The notes under the pieces: generated by a model | The model's input: only the letters and a program-made list of their open reading frames with translations | What the model was told of the DNA's origin: nothing | Databases searched by the model: none | NCBI RefSeq assembly: GCF_001458175.1 | Contig: NZ_CYPW01000006.1 | Location: forward strand, 62,001-126,000 | Direction: 5' to 3' | Source: Shimia marina | GTDB lineage: Bacteria > Pseudomonadota > Alphaproteobacteria > Rhodobacterales > Rhodobacteraceae | DNA: 64,000 bases | Position numbers and translations under genes: made by a program | Shown: in pieces, positions 25,987 to 33,804 of the stretch | How the letters are laid out: each line of letters begins with the position of its first letter | How positions within the stretch are numbered: the stretch's first letter is position 1

Positions 25987-28437
25987 TCACACTTTAACGC
26001 GTTCCGACTTAGGGTCGTACAGGGGACGCAAAGATGCTTCTGCGCGAACGCGCGTTCCCATCACATCAATCTCATAGGTTGAGTTTAGCACATCCGCTGC
26101 GCTCTCATTTGCGCAAGGCACATAGCCCATGCCGATGGCAGCCCCCAGAGTGTGCCCATAGTTTCCTGAACACAGATATCCAACATACTCACCGTCTCGC
26201 AGGATCGGTTCATTGTGAAACAAAAGCGGCTCTGGATCCGTCAGCTTAAATTGCAGTAGCCGACTTTGCGGGCCTGTTTCTTTCCGCTTCAAAACCGCTT
26301 CTTTGCCGATGAAGTCGTCCTTCTGGGTTTTCACAGCAAAGCCAAGCCCTGCATCCACAACGTGATCTTCGCTGGTAATGTCGTGCCCGAAATGGCGGAA
26401 GCCTTTTTCAATCCGGCAGCTGTCCATCATATGCATGCCACAAAGCTTCAGCCCCATGTCCTGACCTGCGTCCCAGAGCGTTTCAAAAGCATGCCCAGCC
26501 ATGTCCGAGGACACATAGATTTCCCAACCAAGCTCCCCCACATAGGTCACACGATGTGCCCGCGCGAGGCCCATGCCCAACTCAATCTCCTGCGCCGTAC
26601 CAAACGGGTTGACCGCATTGGAGAAATCCGCCGGAGACGCTTTTTCAAGAAGCTTGCGCGCGTTTGGCCCCATGATGGCCAGAACACCCTCACCCGCGGT
26701 GACATCGGTGATCACCACATTGAAATTGCCTCTGTGGCGCTGCATCCATGTCTGATCCGCAAGTCGCGTCGCAGCAGGGGTAACCACGAGATATGCGGTT
26801 TCTGTCAGCCGCGTCACCGTTACATCCGCCTCAATACCGCCATTGCGGTTGAGGAATTGCGTATAAACGATCTTGCCATTGGGCACCGAATAATCGCCAC
26901 CGCCAACATAGTTCATAAAGGCTTCGGCATCCGGGCCTTCTACGCGAATTTTGCCAAAAGACGACATGTCATACATGCCGACATTTTCACGCACAGCGCG
27001 GTGTTCAGCAGCGGAGTTTTCAAACCAATTCTGGCGCTTCCAAGTGTACTGGTATTCGCGCTCCTGACCTTCATTGGCAAACCAGTTGGCCCGCTCCCAG
27101 CCTGCAAGTTCCCCAAAGACTGCGCCTTGTTCTTTCAGGTGATGATGGAACGGTGTGCGCCGCACGCCGCGCGCGGTGGCCTTCTGACGATAAGGGAAGT
27201 GATCTGCATAAAGCAGGCCCAGCGTTTCTTTGGAGCGCTCAAACAGGTAGGTTTTGTTGCCCTGAAACGGCTGCATACGACTGATGTCCACATCGCCCAG
27301 ATCAAACGGTCTTTCCCCATCCGTCATCCATTGCGCCAGCGCCATGCCGGCCCCGCCCGCGGACTGAATGCCAATCGAGTTGAAGCCCGCCGCCACCCAG
27401 ACATTGTCCATCTCCGGGGCCAATCCCAGATGATAGGCATCATCCGGCGAGAAGCTTTCCGGCCCATTGAAGAAGGTGTGAATGCCCGCTTCCGCGAGCA
27501 TCGGCACCCGATTGCACGCCGCCTCCAGAATCGGTTCAAAGTGGTCAAAATCCTCTGGCAGCTGATCAAACTCAAAGCTGTCGGGAATGCCGTTCATCGC
27601 CCATGGCTTGGCGTTGGGCTCAAAGGCGCCCAACAGGATTTTCCCTGCGTCTTCCTTATAGTAGGCGCATTCATCTGGCACGCGCAGCACCGGCATCTGT
27701 GTCAGCCCCTGAATGCCCTCTGTCACGATATAGAAGTGCTCGCAGGCATGCAGCGGCACATTCACGCCCGCCATGCGCCCCACTTCATGGCCCCACATCC
27801 CCGCACAGTTGACGATCATATCACAGGCAATGTGACCTTGTGAATTGCCATCATCAGAGACCCAATCCACCCCCGTCACCTTGCGGCCGGATTTGGCGAT
27901 ATTGGTGACTTTGATGCGCTCTTTAACGATCGCACCGCCCTGTCGCGCGCCTTTGGCCAAGGCCAGCGCGATATTGGCCGGATCGCCCTGACCATCCAGC
28001 GGCAACCAGACGCCCGCTTTCACGTCTTCGATGTTGAGGTGCTCATAGCGCGCTTTTACCTCGGAAGGCGAAATCTCTTCGACCTCAACCCCAAAGGCCC
28101 GTGCCATGGCCGCCTGACGATAGATCTCTTCTTTGCGCTCTTCGGTCAAAGCCACCGTGATTGAGCCGCACCGCTTAAAGCCTGTGGCCACACCGGTTTC
28201 CGCTTCAAGATTGCCATAAAGCTCTTGGGAATACTTGGCGAGCTTGGTCATATTTGCGGTTGCCCGTAGCTGTGCAATCAGGCCAGCGGCGTGCCATGTG
28301 GTGCCTGATGTGAGCTGTTTGCGCTCCAGCAGCACAACATCTTTCCAGCCAAGTTTGGTGAGGTGATAAGCAACAGAGCATCCCACAACGCCGCCGCCAA
28401 TAATCACCACGCGTGCTTTGTTTGGAAGATCAGCCAT
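25987..28437 (-). CDS. Dimethylglycine/sarcosine dehydrogenase-like FAD oxidoreductase (paralogue 1)
   Basis: An 816-residue fusion of a DAO-type FAD domain (about residues 1-380), an FAO/DUF1989-like linker and a GcvT-type folate domain (about 430-816). It would oxidatively demethylate an N-methylglycine and hand the one-carbon unit to tetrahydrofolate. VVIIGGGVVGCSVAYHL is the FAD motif; His49 in SGTTWHAAG matches the histidine that carries covalent FAD in dimethylglycine dehydrogenase. GWEIYVSSD and MMDSCRIEKGFRHFGHDI are in the GcvT part. ATG 28437 is preferred (AAGGA 7 nt upstream); ATG 28440 precedes it. It is the last gene of the operon, 88 nt after bmt. Sarcosine is a likely substrate but is not proven. 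Confidence 0.88.
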   Translation of the reverse strand: MADLPNKARVVIIGGGVVGCSVAYHLTKLGWKDVVLLERKQLTSGTTWHAAGLIAQLRATANMTKLAKYSQELYGNLEAETGVATGFKRCGSITVALTEERKEEIYRQAAMARAFGVEVEEISPSEVKARYEHLNIEDVKAGVWLPLDGQGDPANIALALAKGARQGGAIVKERIKVTNIAKSGRKVTGVDWVSDDGNSQGHIACDMIVNCAGMWGHEVGRMAGVNVPLHACEHFYIVTEGIQGLTQMPVLRVPDECAYYKEDAGKILLGAFEPNAKPWAMNGIPDSFEFDQLPEDFDHFEPILEAACNRVPMLAEAGIHTFFNGPESFSPDDAYHLGLAPEMDNVWVAAGFNSIGIQSAGGAGMALAQWMTDGERPFDLGDVDISRMQPFQGNKTYLFERSKETLGLLYADHFPYRQKATARGVRRTPFHHHLKEQGAVFGELAGWERANWFANEGQEREYQYTWKRQNWFENSAAEHRAVRENVGMYDMSSFGKIRVEGPDAEAFMNYVGGGDYSVPNGKIVYTQFLNRNGGIEADVTVTRLTETAYLVVTPAATRLADQTWMQRHRGNFNVVITDVTAGEGVLAIMGPNARKLLEKASPADFSNAVNPFGTAQEIELGMGLARAHRVTYVGELGWEIYVSSDMAGHAFETLWDAGQDMGLKLCGMHMMDSCRIEKGFRHFGHDITSEDHVVDAGLGFAVKTQKDDFIGKEAVLKRKETGPQSRLLQFKLTDPEPLLFHNEPILRDGEYVGYLCSGNYGHTLGAAIGMGYVPCANESAADVLNSTYEIDVMGTRVRAEASLRPLYDPKSERVKV

Positions 28438-28525
28438 CATGATGTCCTTTCAGGTGTTGCGCAGACACAGCCTGCGTCTGTCAGGAGGGCTTTCCTCTGC
28501 CCCCAAGAATAATGAAACGCAGGCC

Positions 28526-29428
28526 TCAGGCCCCCACCAGGCTGTGGCCGGCCTCTTTCAGGCGCGTTGCAAGTTCCGCGATATGGGCAGGGCCAACCTC
28601 ACAGCAGCCGCCAACAAATCTTGCCCCACCAGCAACCCATTGCATTGCAAAATCGGCGTAATTTCCGGGTGTGACATCGGTGCGCGCCCGCAGCCCATCT
28701 ACTGTGCCACCAATATCCAACGCATCAATACCCTCAAACCCGTTTGCATAGGCTCCGGTCGGGCGGCCCGTTGACAGGAGCATCGGCAACCCTTGGGAAA
28801 CCACCTCAGGTTTGGAACAATTCAATCCGATACCTGCAACCTCAAAATCCGTAAGCGCTTCCAGCGCAGCGGAGAGAGTCTCGCCAGAGCGCAGCTCTGT
28901 GCTGCTGTCATCCTTCAGCGTGACAAACACCCAAGTTGGCTTGCCCGTTTCAATACCCGCCTGAGTTGCGGCTGTGGCTTCTGCAACACTGGAGAGTGTC
29001 TCACACAGGATCACATCACAGGCCGCTGCCTGCGCCTGCGCAATCTCCTGATAGGCTGGCAACAGATCCGCATGGCTGCGCGACATATCCGGGCGGTAAG
29101 ACCCGTGCAGAGGTGGCAAGCAAGCGGCCAGTTTGACGCCATCCTCACCCACCTCATCCCGTGCAGCATTGGCAAGATCAATCGCCTGTTGCTGGAGAGG
29201 CTGAAACATGTCGCCGACACCTTCCCGCGCAAGCCGCTCTGGCGTGGCGGAATAGGTATTGAGCGTGATCAGACGCGCCCCGGCCCGTATGAAATCTGCA
29301 TGCACCGCCTGCACGATCTCCGGCTCTTCCATCATCACTTTGGTGGACCAAAGCGGATGAGCAGGCATTGCGGATCGGGACAGGAGTTCCTGCCCCGCGC
29401 CGCCATCTTTTAAAATCACTTCGCTCAT
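28526..29428 (-). CDS. bmt: Homocysteine S-methyltransferase (betaine-homocysteine methyltransferase-like)
   Basis: A 300-residue zinc-dependent methyltransferase. The three zinc-binding cysteines are in GLNCSKPE (about residue 203) and GGARFVGGCCEVGP (Cys275-Cys276), equivalent to the BHMT/MmuM triad. KDGGAGQELLSRSA at the N-terminus is the family start. The methyl donor cannot be read directly; between two dimethylglycine-dehydrogenase-like genes glycine betaine is the best guess, giving methionine and dimethylglycine, with S-methylmethionine as the alternative. Its start overlaps the stop of the upstream dehydrogenase gene by 4 nt. Confidence 0.85.
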   Translation of the reverse strand: MSEVILKDGGAGQELLSRSAMPAHPLWSTKVMMEEPEIVQAVHADFIRAGARLITLNTYSATPERLAREGVGDMFQPLQQQAIDLANAARDEVGEDGVKLAACLPPLHGSYRPDMSRSHADLLPAYQEIAQAQAAACDVILCETLSSVAEATAATQAGIETGKPTWVFVTLKDDSSTELRSGETLSAALEALTDFEVAGIGLNCSKPEVVSQGLPMLLSTGRPTGAYANGFEGIDALDIGGTVDGLRARTDVTPGNYADFAMQWVAGGARFVGGCCEVGPAHIAELATRLKEAGHSLVGA

Positions 29429-31875
29429 GCGCGCAGGCGTTCGTTGGCAGGATCCCAGAGAGGTTGATCCTCTTGCACCACGGCGCGGTATTTCTCGCCG
29501 TAGATCTCAACCTCAAGCTCTGTACCGGGCTTCGCCAGATCCGCCTGCACCATACCCAGCGCGATAGAAGCATTCACACGATGCCCCCAGCCGCCAGATG
29601 TGGTTTCCCCCACAATCTGATCGCCATGCCAGATGCAAGACATGTAAGGCGCATCAGCGTCATCCGCGTCTACCACCAAGGTCACAAAAGACTTTTTGAC
29701 GCCTTGTTGCAACTCGCTCTGGATCGCTGCCTTACCGGGGAACGCCTGCGGTTTGTCGAGCTTCACAAAGCGGCCAAGGCCACCTTCTAGCAAAGAGTAG
29801 TCCGTGGAGAGATCACCTTTCCACGCGCGGTAACCTTTTTCAAGACGCAGGGAATTCAGCGCATACATGCCAAATGGCGTCGCGCCAGCGGCGATAATGG
29901 CGTCATAAATGGCAGGCATATCCGCATTCAGCGCATGCACTTCCCAACCCAGCTCACCCGCAAAGGACACCCGGATCAGATGCGCCGGTTGCCCTGCGAC
30001 GGTAGCACCCTGGTGGGTGAGCCAACCGCTTTCCAGATCCGCATCTGTCAGGCTCGCCAGAATCTCACGGGATTTTGGCCCCGTGACAATCAACGTGTCA
30101 TGGGTGGTGGTGACATCTTCAACGGTCACACCTGTTGGCATGACTTTCATCAGAATGTCGCGGTCATGCCATTGTGCGGTGGCCGCTGTGATCATCACAA
30201 ATTCATCCTCACCCAAACGGATACAGGACATCTCTGTCAGGATACGGCCCCGGTCATCGGACACATAAACAAGGTTCATTCTGCCAACTTTTGGAAGGCC
30301 GCCTGTGACCAGGCCACGCAGCGCCTCTGCCGCGCCCGTGCCTTTGACCATGAAGCGAGAAAAGCCAGGCAAATCAAGTACACCACAGTGATCACGCACA
30401 GCTTCGCACTCTTCTTTGATGCGCTGCTCCCAAGGGCCGGAACGCCCCCAGGTGTGGGTAGCAGCGAGCGAGGTGTCATCGCCGTCTTTGGCGAACCAGT
30501 TGGCCCTCTCCCAGCCGTTGTAGGCCCCCATAACGCCGCCTTGTGCAACCACCCGGTCATGGACGGGGGAGAGCTTCTTGTCGCGCGCGGCGGGCCATTC
30601 ATGATGCGGGAAATGCATGGCGTATTCGTTGCCGTAAACCTCCATGCCTTTCTTCACGCAGTAATCATGATCGGTGTAGTCAGTGTAGCGGCGTGGATCG
30701 ACAGCCCACATGTCCCACTCGGTATGGCCATCCACGATCCACTCTGCCAGCACCTTACCGGCGCCGCCGCCCTGCGCGATGCCAAAGGTGAACACGCAGT
30801 TTTCAAACGCATTTTCCACACCGGGCATCGGGCCAATCAGAGGCAAACCGTCTGGCGCATAGGGGATTGGGCCGTTGATTACACGGCTGATGCCGGAGGT
30901 GGCCATCAGCGGCACCCGCTCCATGGCGTCGGTCACGATGTCCTCGATCCGGTCCAGATCGTCAGACCAGAGCTGGAAGGAGAAATCATCGGGCATCGGG
31001 TCGGCGTCTGTGTCCCAATGGGCCTTACAGTTGGGCTCATAAGGGCCGAGGTTGTAGCCGTGTTTCTCTTGGCGCAGGTAGTAGGAGATATCCACGTCGC
31101 GCAGCAGCGGCAGCTTCACACCACCGTTGGCTTTGGACCATTCCTCGACCTCAGGGATTTCTTCGGTCAGCAGATACTGGTGGCTCATCACCATCATCGG
31201 CACGGAGCGACCACCATAGGGCTTGAACCATTCTCCCACACGCTGCGCATAGTAACCCGCTGCATTCACGACATAATCACAGGCGATGTCGCCTTTTTCC
31301 GTGTGCACAACCCAGCTTTTGTCTTCCTGCTGGGTCACGCCGGTGGCAGGACAGAAGCGAATGATCTTTTGGCCCATGTCCCGCGCGCCTTTGGCAAGTG
31401 CCTGAGTCAGCTGGGCCGGGTCAATGTCGCCATCGGTGGGATCATAGAGCACCCCCATGAGATCATGGGTCTCAAGGAAAGGATAGCGTTCCTTGGCCTC
31501 TTCCGCGGTCCACATCTCCATTGGAATACCCTGATAGCGGGCCATGGACATGGCGCGTTCAAACTCCTGCACTCGCTCTTTAGTGTGCGCCAGCCGGATC
31601 GAGCCGGACTGATGATAGTTCATCGGGTAATCCACCTCTTCCCCCAGACGGGCGTACAACTCGGTGGAGTAGCGCTGCATATTCATGATCGCCCAAGAAT
31701 TTGAAAACGTGGGCACATTTCCGGCGGCATGCCATGTGGATCCTGCGGTCAGCTCATTCTTTTCCAGCAGAACACAATCGGTCCAGCCCTTCTTGGCAAG
31801 GTGATACAGACTGGAGGTGCCAACGACACCACCGCCGATAATGACCACGCGGGCCTTGGTTGGAAAATCAGACAT
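29425..31875 (-). CDS. Dimethylglycine/sarcosine dehydrogenase-like FAD oxidoreductase (paralogue 2)
   Basis: An 816-residue DAO-GcvT fusion with the same length and architecture as paralogue 1. The FAD motif is VVIIGGGVVGTSSLYHL and His49 in AGSTWHAAG is the predicted flavinylation site. GWERANWFA, LPGFSRFMVKGTGAAEAL and SFAGELGWEVHALN mark the folate half, with FGMYALNSLRLEKGYRAW near the C-terminus. ATG 31875 follows AGGGAGACGCTG; the open frame upstream crosses the LysE gene. It sits 11 nt after lysE and overlaps bmt. Dimethylglycine is the most likely substrate because bmt would supply it. Confidence 0.88.
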   Translation of the reverse strand: MSDFPTKARVVIIGGGVVGTSSLYHLAKKGWTDCVLLEKNELTAGSTWHAAGNVPTFSNSWAIMNMQRYSTELYARLGEEVDYPMNYHQSGSIRLAHTKERVQEFERAMSMARYQGIPMEMWTAEEAKERYPFLETHDLMGVLYDPTDGDIDPAQLTQALAKGARDMGQKIIRFCPATGVTQQEDKSWVVHTEKGDIACDYVVNAAGYYAQRVGEWFKPYGGRSVPMMVMSHQYLLTEEIPEVEEWSKANGGVKLPLLRDVDISYYLRQEKHGYNLGPYEPNCKAHWDTDADPMPDDFSFQLWSDDLDRIEDIVTDAMERVPLMATSGISRVINGPIPYAPDGLPLIGPMPGVENAFENCVFTFGIAQGGGAGKVLAEWIVDGHTEWDMWAVDPRRYTDYTDHDYCVKKGMEVYGNEYAMHFPHHEWPAARDKKLSPVHDRVVAQGGVMGAYNGWERANWFAKDGDDTSLAATHTWGRSGPWEQRIKEECEAVRDHCGVLDLPGFSRFMVKGTGAAEALRGLVTGGLPKVGRMNLVYVSDDRGRILTEMSCIRLGEDEFVMITAATAQWHDRDILMKVMPTGVTVEDVTTTHDTLIVTGPKSREILASLTDADLESGWLTHQGATVAGQPAHLIRVSFAGELGWEVHALNADMPAIYDAIIAAGATPFGMYALNSLRLEKGYRAWKGDLSTDYSLLEGGLGRFVKLDKPQAFPGKAAIQSELQQGVKKSFVTLVVDADDADAPYMSCIWHGDQIVGETTSGGWGHRVNASIALGMVQADLAKPGTELEVEIYGEKYRAVVQEDQPLWDPANERLRA

Positions 31876-31886
31876 CAGCGTCTCCC

Positions 31887-32513
31887 TCAGTCGAGTACAA
31901 GTTTGGCTGCCAGTCCCCCAAAGAGCGTAGCAGCGATTTTGTTGAGAATACCCGTGGCCTGTGCCAGCTTTGCGCCAACGACACCGGCTGAAATGCCGAT
32001 CACTGAAACCACCACAAATCCGCCGGAAGCAAACATCGCTCCCAATATGGCAATCTGCTGCCAAATCGGGCCGACCTCCGGGGTGGTGAATTGTGGCAAG
32101 AAGGCCAGGATAAACAGAATAATTTTGGGGTTGAGCATATTGGTGAGAAACCCCCGTCGAACCGCACGCAGCACGTCGGAACGCCCCTCAGCATTCTCTG
32201 ACATCGGTTTGGCTGTCCAAGCTTGATAAGCAAGCACAGCAAGATAGGCTGCCCCTGCATATCGGATCACCATAAGCGCTGTGGGCGACGCGGCGACCAA
32301 AACAGCCAGCCCTGCAGCTGCCAAGGTTATGTGAACCACAAGTCCAAGCGTTACGCCCACAGTCGCCGCGAATCCTGCTTTAGGACCTCCGGAAATACCA
32401 CTGGCGATCGTGAACATCATGTCCGCACCAGGCGTGAGGTACATCACCAATGATGCAGCCATAAAAGCCCAGAGCGTGACGCTGTCCATCTGCATAAAAG
32501 TCTCGAACATCAT
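31887..32513 (-). CDS. LysE/RhtB family amino acid exporter
   Basis: A 208-residue inner-membrane exporter with about six helices. The N-terminal AASLVMYLTPGADMMFTIASGISGG carries the family motif PGADM, and AGAAYLAVLAYQAWTAKP and RRGFLTNMLNPKIILFILAFLPQF follow in the expected order. The cargo is unknown; in this operon it could relieve an excess of glycine, methionine or another amino acid. ATG 32513 shares a base with the GFA gene stop; the next codon is also ATG (32510) and has better spacing from AAGGA. Confidence 0.9.
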   Translation of the reverse strand: MMFETFMQMDSVTLWAFMAASLVMYLTPGADMMFTIASGISGGPKAGFAATVGVTLGLVVHITLAAAGLAVLVAASPTALMVIRYAGAAYLAVLAYQAWTAKPMSENAEGRSDVLRAVRRGFLTNMLNPKIILFILAFLPQFTTPEVGPIWQQIAILGAMFASGGFVVVSVIGISAGVVGAKLAQATGILNKIAATLFGGLAAKLVLD

Positions 32514-32884
32514 CAGTCCTTCTGCGGCAAACTGTCGGCGATGTCGTAATAATCACCTTTGTTCGCTACGAAGATGTGCTTTTCGATCATGAGGCCCGTA
32601 GGACCATCCAAAGCACCTAATGCAAAGCTCGTGGTGGACTCATCATGGGCTTTCCAAAAAAGGAATGAGCCACATGTGGCACATATCCCGCGCTTGGCCA
32701 CTGGGCTGGCTTCAAACCAGTGAACAGCCCCTGAGATATGAAGCGCATGATCTTCAACATAGGCAGAGGCCCATATTCCACCAGATTGCTTGCGGCATTG
32801 AGTGCAATGGCACATCGAAGCTCCTTGAGGTGCTGCCGACGTTTGAAATGTAATATCTCCGCAGAGACATGATCCTTCAAGCAT
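32513..32884 (-). CDS. GFA (glutathione-dependent formaldehyde-activating/CENP-V) family protein
   Basis: A 123-residue zinc protein. The metal-site cysteines are in EGSCLCGDITF, MCHCTQCRKQSG and CATCGSFLFW, the standard GFA order. The prototype was proposed to speed condensation of formaldehyde with glutathione, but most members are uncharacterised, so the activity is only suggested here. ATG 32884 has GAGGAG 6 nt upstream; ATG 32890 and further in-frame codons are too close. It lies 10 nt after the regulator gene and overlaps lysE. Confidence 0.88.
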   Translation of the reverse strand: MLEGSCLCGDITFQTSAAPQGASMCHCTQCRKQSGGIWASAYVEDHALHISGAVHWFEASPVAKRGICATCGSFLFWKAHDESTTSFALGALDGPTGLMIEKHIFVANKGDYYDIADSLPQKD

Positions 32885-32894
32885 GTCCATCTCC

Positions 32895-33467
32895 TCAATA
32901 AACCGGCGGGGCAATCACCCAGATTGCCACACAAGGTTCATCATAAGGGTTGGCCCAATGATGCGCCTCTCCGCGAATACGAAAGCTGTCACCTGGTCCT
33001 ACAGAAAACGCCTGCTCTCCAATCCGCAGATCCAATCGCCCCGACACAATATAAGCGACCTCTTGTGTTGGTCGCGTGGTGATTTCCTGGATGGTTGCGC
33101 CGGGCGCGAAGGTAGAATGCACGACCTCAAAATCATCTGTGAGATCTGGAGACAGCAGCTCTTCAATCAATCCCCCTTCGCTCGCACCGATCTGGCGGCG
33201 GGCGCCTGCGCGCACGATGTACCCCTGCTCATCCTCCGGCGCCGCAGAATGCCCAAACAGCATCGACATGGGCACTTCCAACACTTTGGCGATCCGGCGC
33301 AAATCAGAAATCGTGGGCTCTGATTTGTCGCGTTCCACTTGGCTCAACCACCCGACAGAACGTTCCAGTGCTTCAGCCATATCTGTCAACGTCAACCCGC
33401 GCGCCTTACGCAGAGCGCGCAGATCCGCGCCAAGCGTCTGAGGGTTCTGGAGCACGTCGTGCAGCAT
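32895..33467 (-). CDS. XRE-family regulator with C-terminal cupin sensor domain
   Basis: A 190-residue transcription factor. The helix-turn-helix spans about residues 12-66 (LGADLRALRKARGLTLTDMA, then VGWLSQVERDKSEPTISDL). A cupin_2 sensor follows (about 105-185: PTQEVAYIVSGRLDLRIGEQ and PGDSFRIRGEAHHWANP). Regulators of this build often control amine or amino acid catabolism. ATG 33467 is used; GTG 33509 lies in frame, but it falls inside a repeated palindrome that looks like the operator. It heads the operon that ends with the methyl-glycine dehydrogenases and probably controls itself. Confidence 0.88.
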   Translation of the reverse strand: MLHDVLQNPQTLGADLRALRKARGLTLTDMAEALERSVGWLSQVERDKSEPTISDLRRIAKVLEVPMSMLFGHSAAPEDEQGYIVRAGARRQIGASEGGLIEELLSPDLTDDFEVVHSTFAPGATIQEITTRPTQEVAYIVSGRLDLRIGEQAFSVGPGDSFRIRGEAHHWANPYDEPCVAIWVIAPPVY

Positions 33468-33484
33468 AAAGCGTGATTCCTGTC

Positions 33485-33534
33485 GTGAAATTTTTTCCTG
33501 AAATTTCACGTTGCCTCAGGTTGGTGAAATTTCA
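33485..33534 (-). promoter_or_regulatory. Cluster of TGAAATTTCA palindromes, probable operators of the XRE-cupin regulator
   Basis: The perfect 10-bp palindrome TGAAATTTCA occurs at 33499-33508 and 33525-33534, centres 26 nt apart. A degenerate copy (TGAAATTTTT) lies at 33486-33495, 13 nt from the first, and TGAAATTTCG at 33644-33653. They begin 18 nt upstream of the regulator start and would overlap its promoter. The binding protein is inferred from position. Confidence 0.62.
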
Positions 33535-33804
33535 AAGCACTTTTTCACACGGTCTTCACCTGTGTTGCGCAAGCCAAAAGCTGCGTTAACCATGAAATGC
33601 GACGTCGGTATCGCGTCTGTATTGCGGCTGTATCGCGTCGGTGTGAAATTTCGGCCGGAAAAAATGTTAATACAACGGGCGTTGCGCGGATTTCACAGTT
33701 CAATACCCACGCAACTCCTCCGCAAGTTGGCGGGCGTGTTCCGGCTCTTGCTGCCAGCAGAAAGCCAGAACATGTCCCCGCCTGCGCGCTCAGTGGACCT
33801 GAGC
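33535..33804. other. Non-coding stretch between the regulator operon and the THUMP methyltransferase gene
   Basis: About 270 nt without a convincing gene. It contains the outlying TGAAATTTCG site (33644-33653) and, on the minus strand, a 29-codon open frame ending at 33700 with protein-like content but no start codon. No tRNA or strong terminator is visible. Confidence 0.45.

Noticed and set aside
26266-27843. Long open frame on the plus strand (525 codons)
   Set aside because: It is the antisense shadow of dehydrogenase paralogue 1, has no Shine-Dalgarno and a composition (His/Arg rich) unlike real proteins here.
29935-31704. Long open frame on the plus strand (589 codons)
   Set aside because: Antisense to dehydrogenase paralogue 2, which has full family motifs; the shadow arises from high GC third positions.
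33535-33804. Possible riboswitch or tRNA in the gap after the regulator
   Set aside because: No conserved stem pattern or T-loop; only the palindromes and weak sequence are visible.
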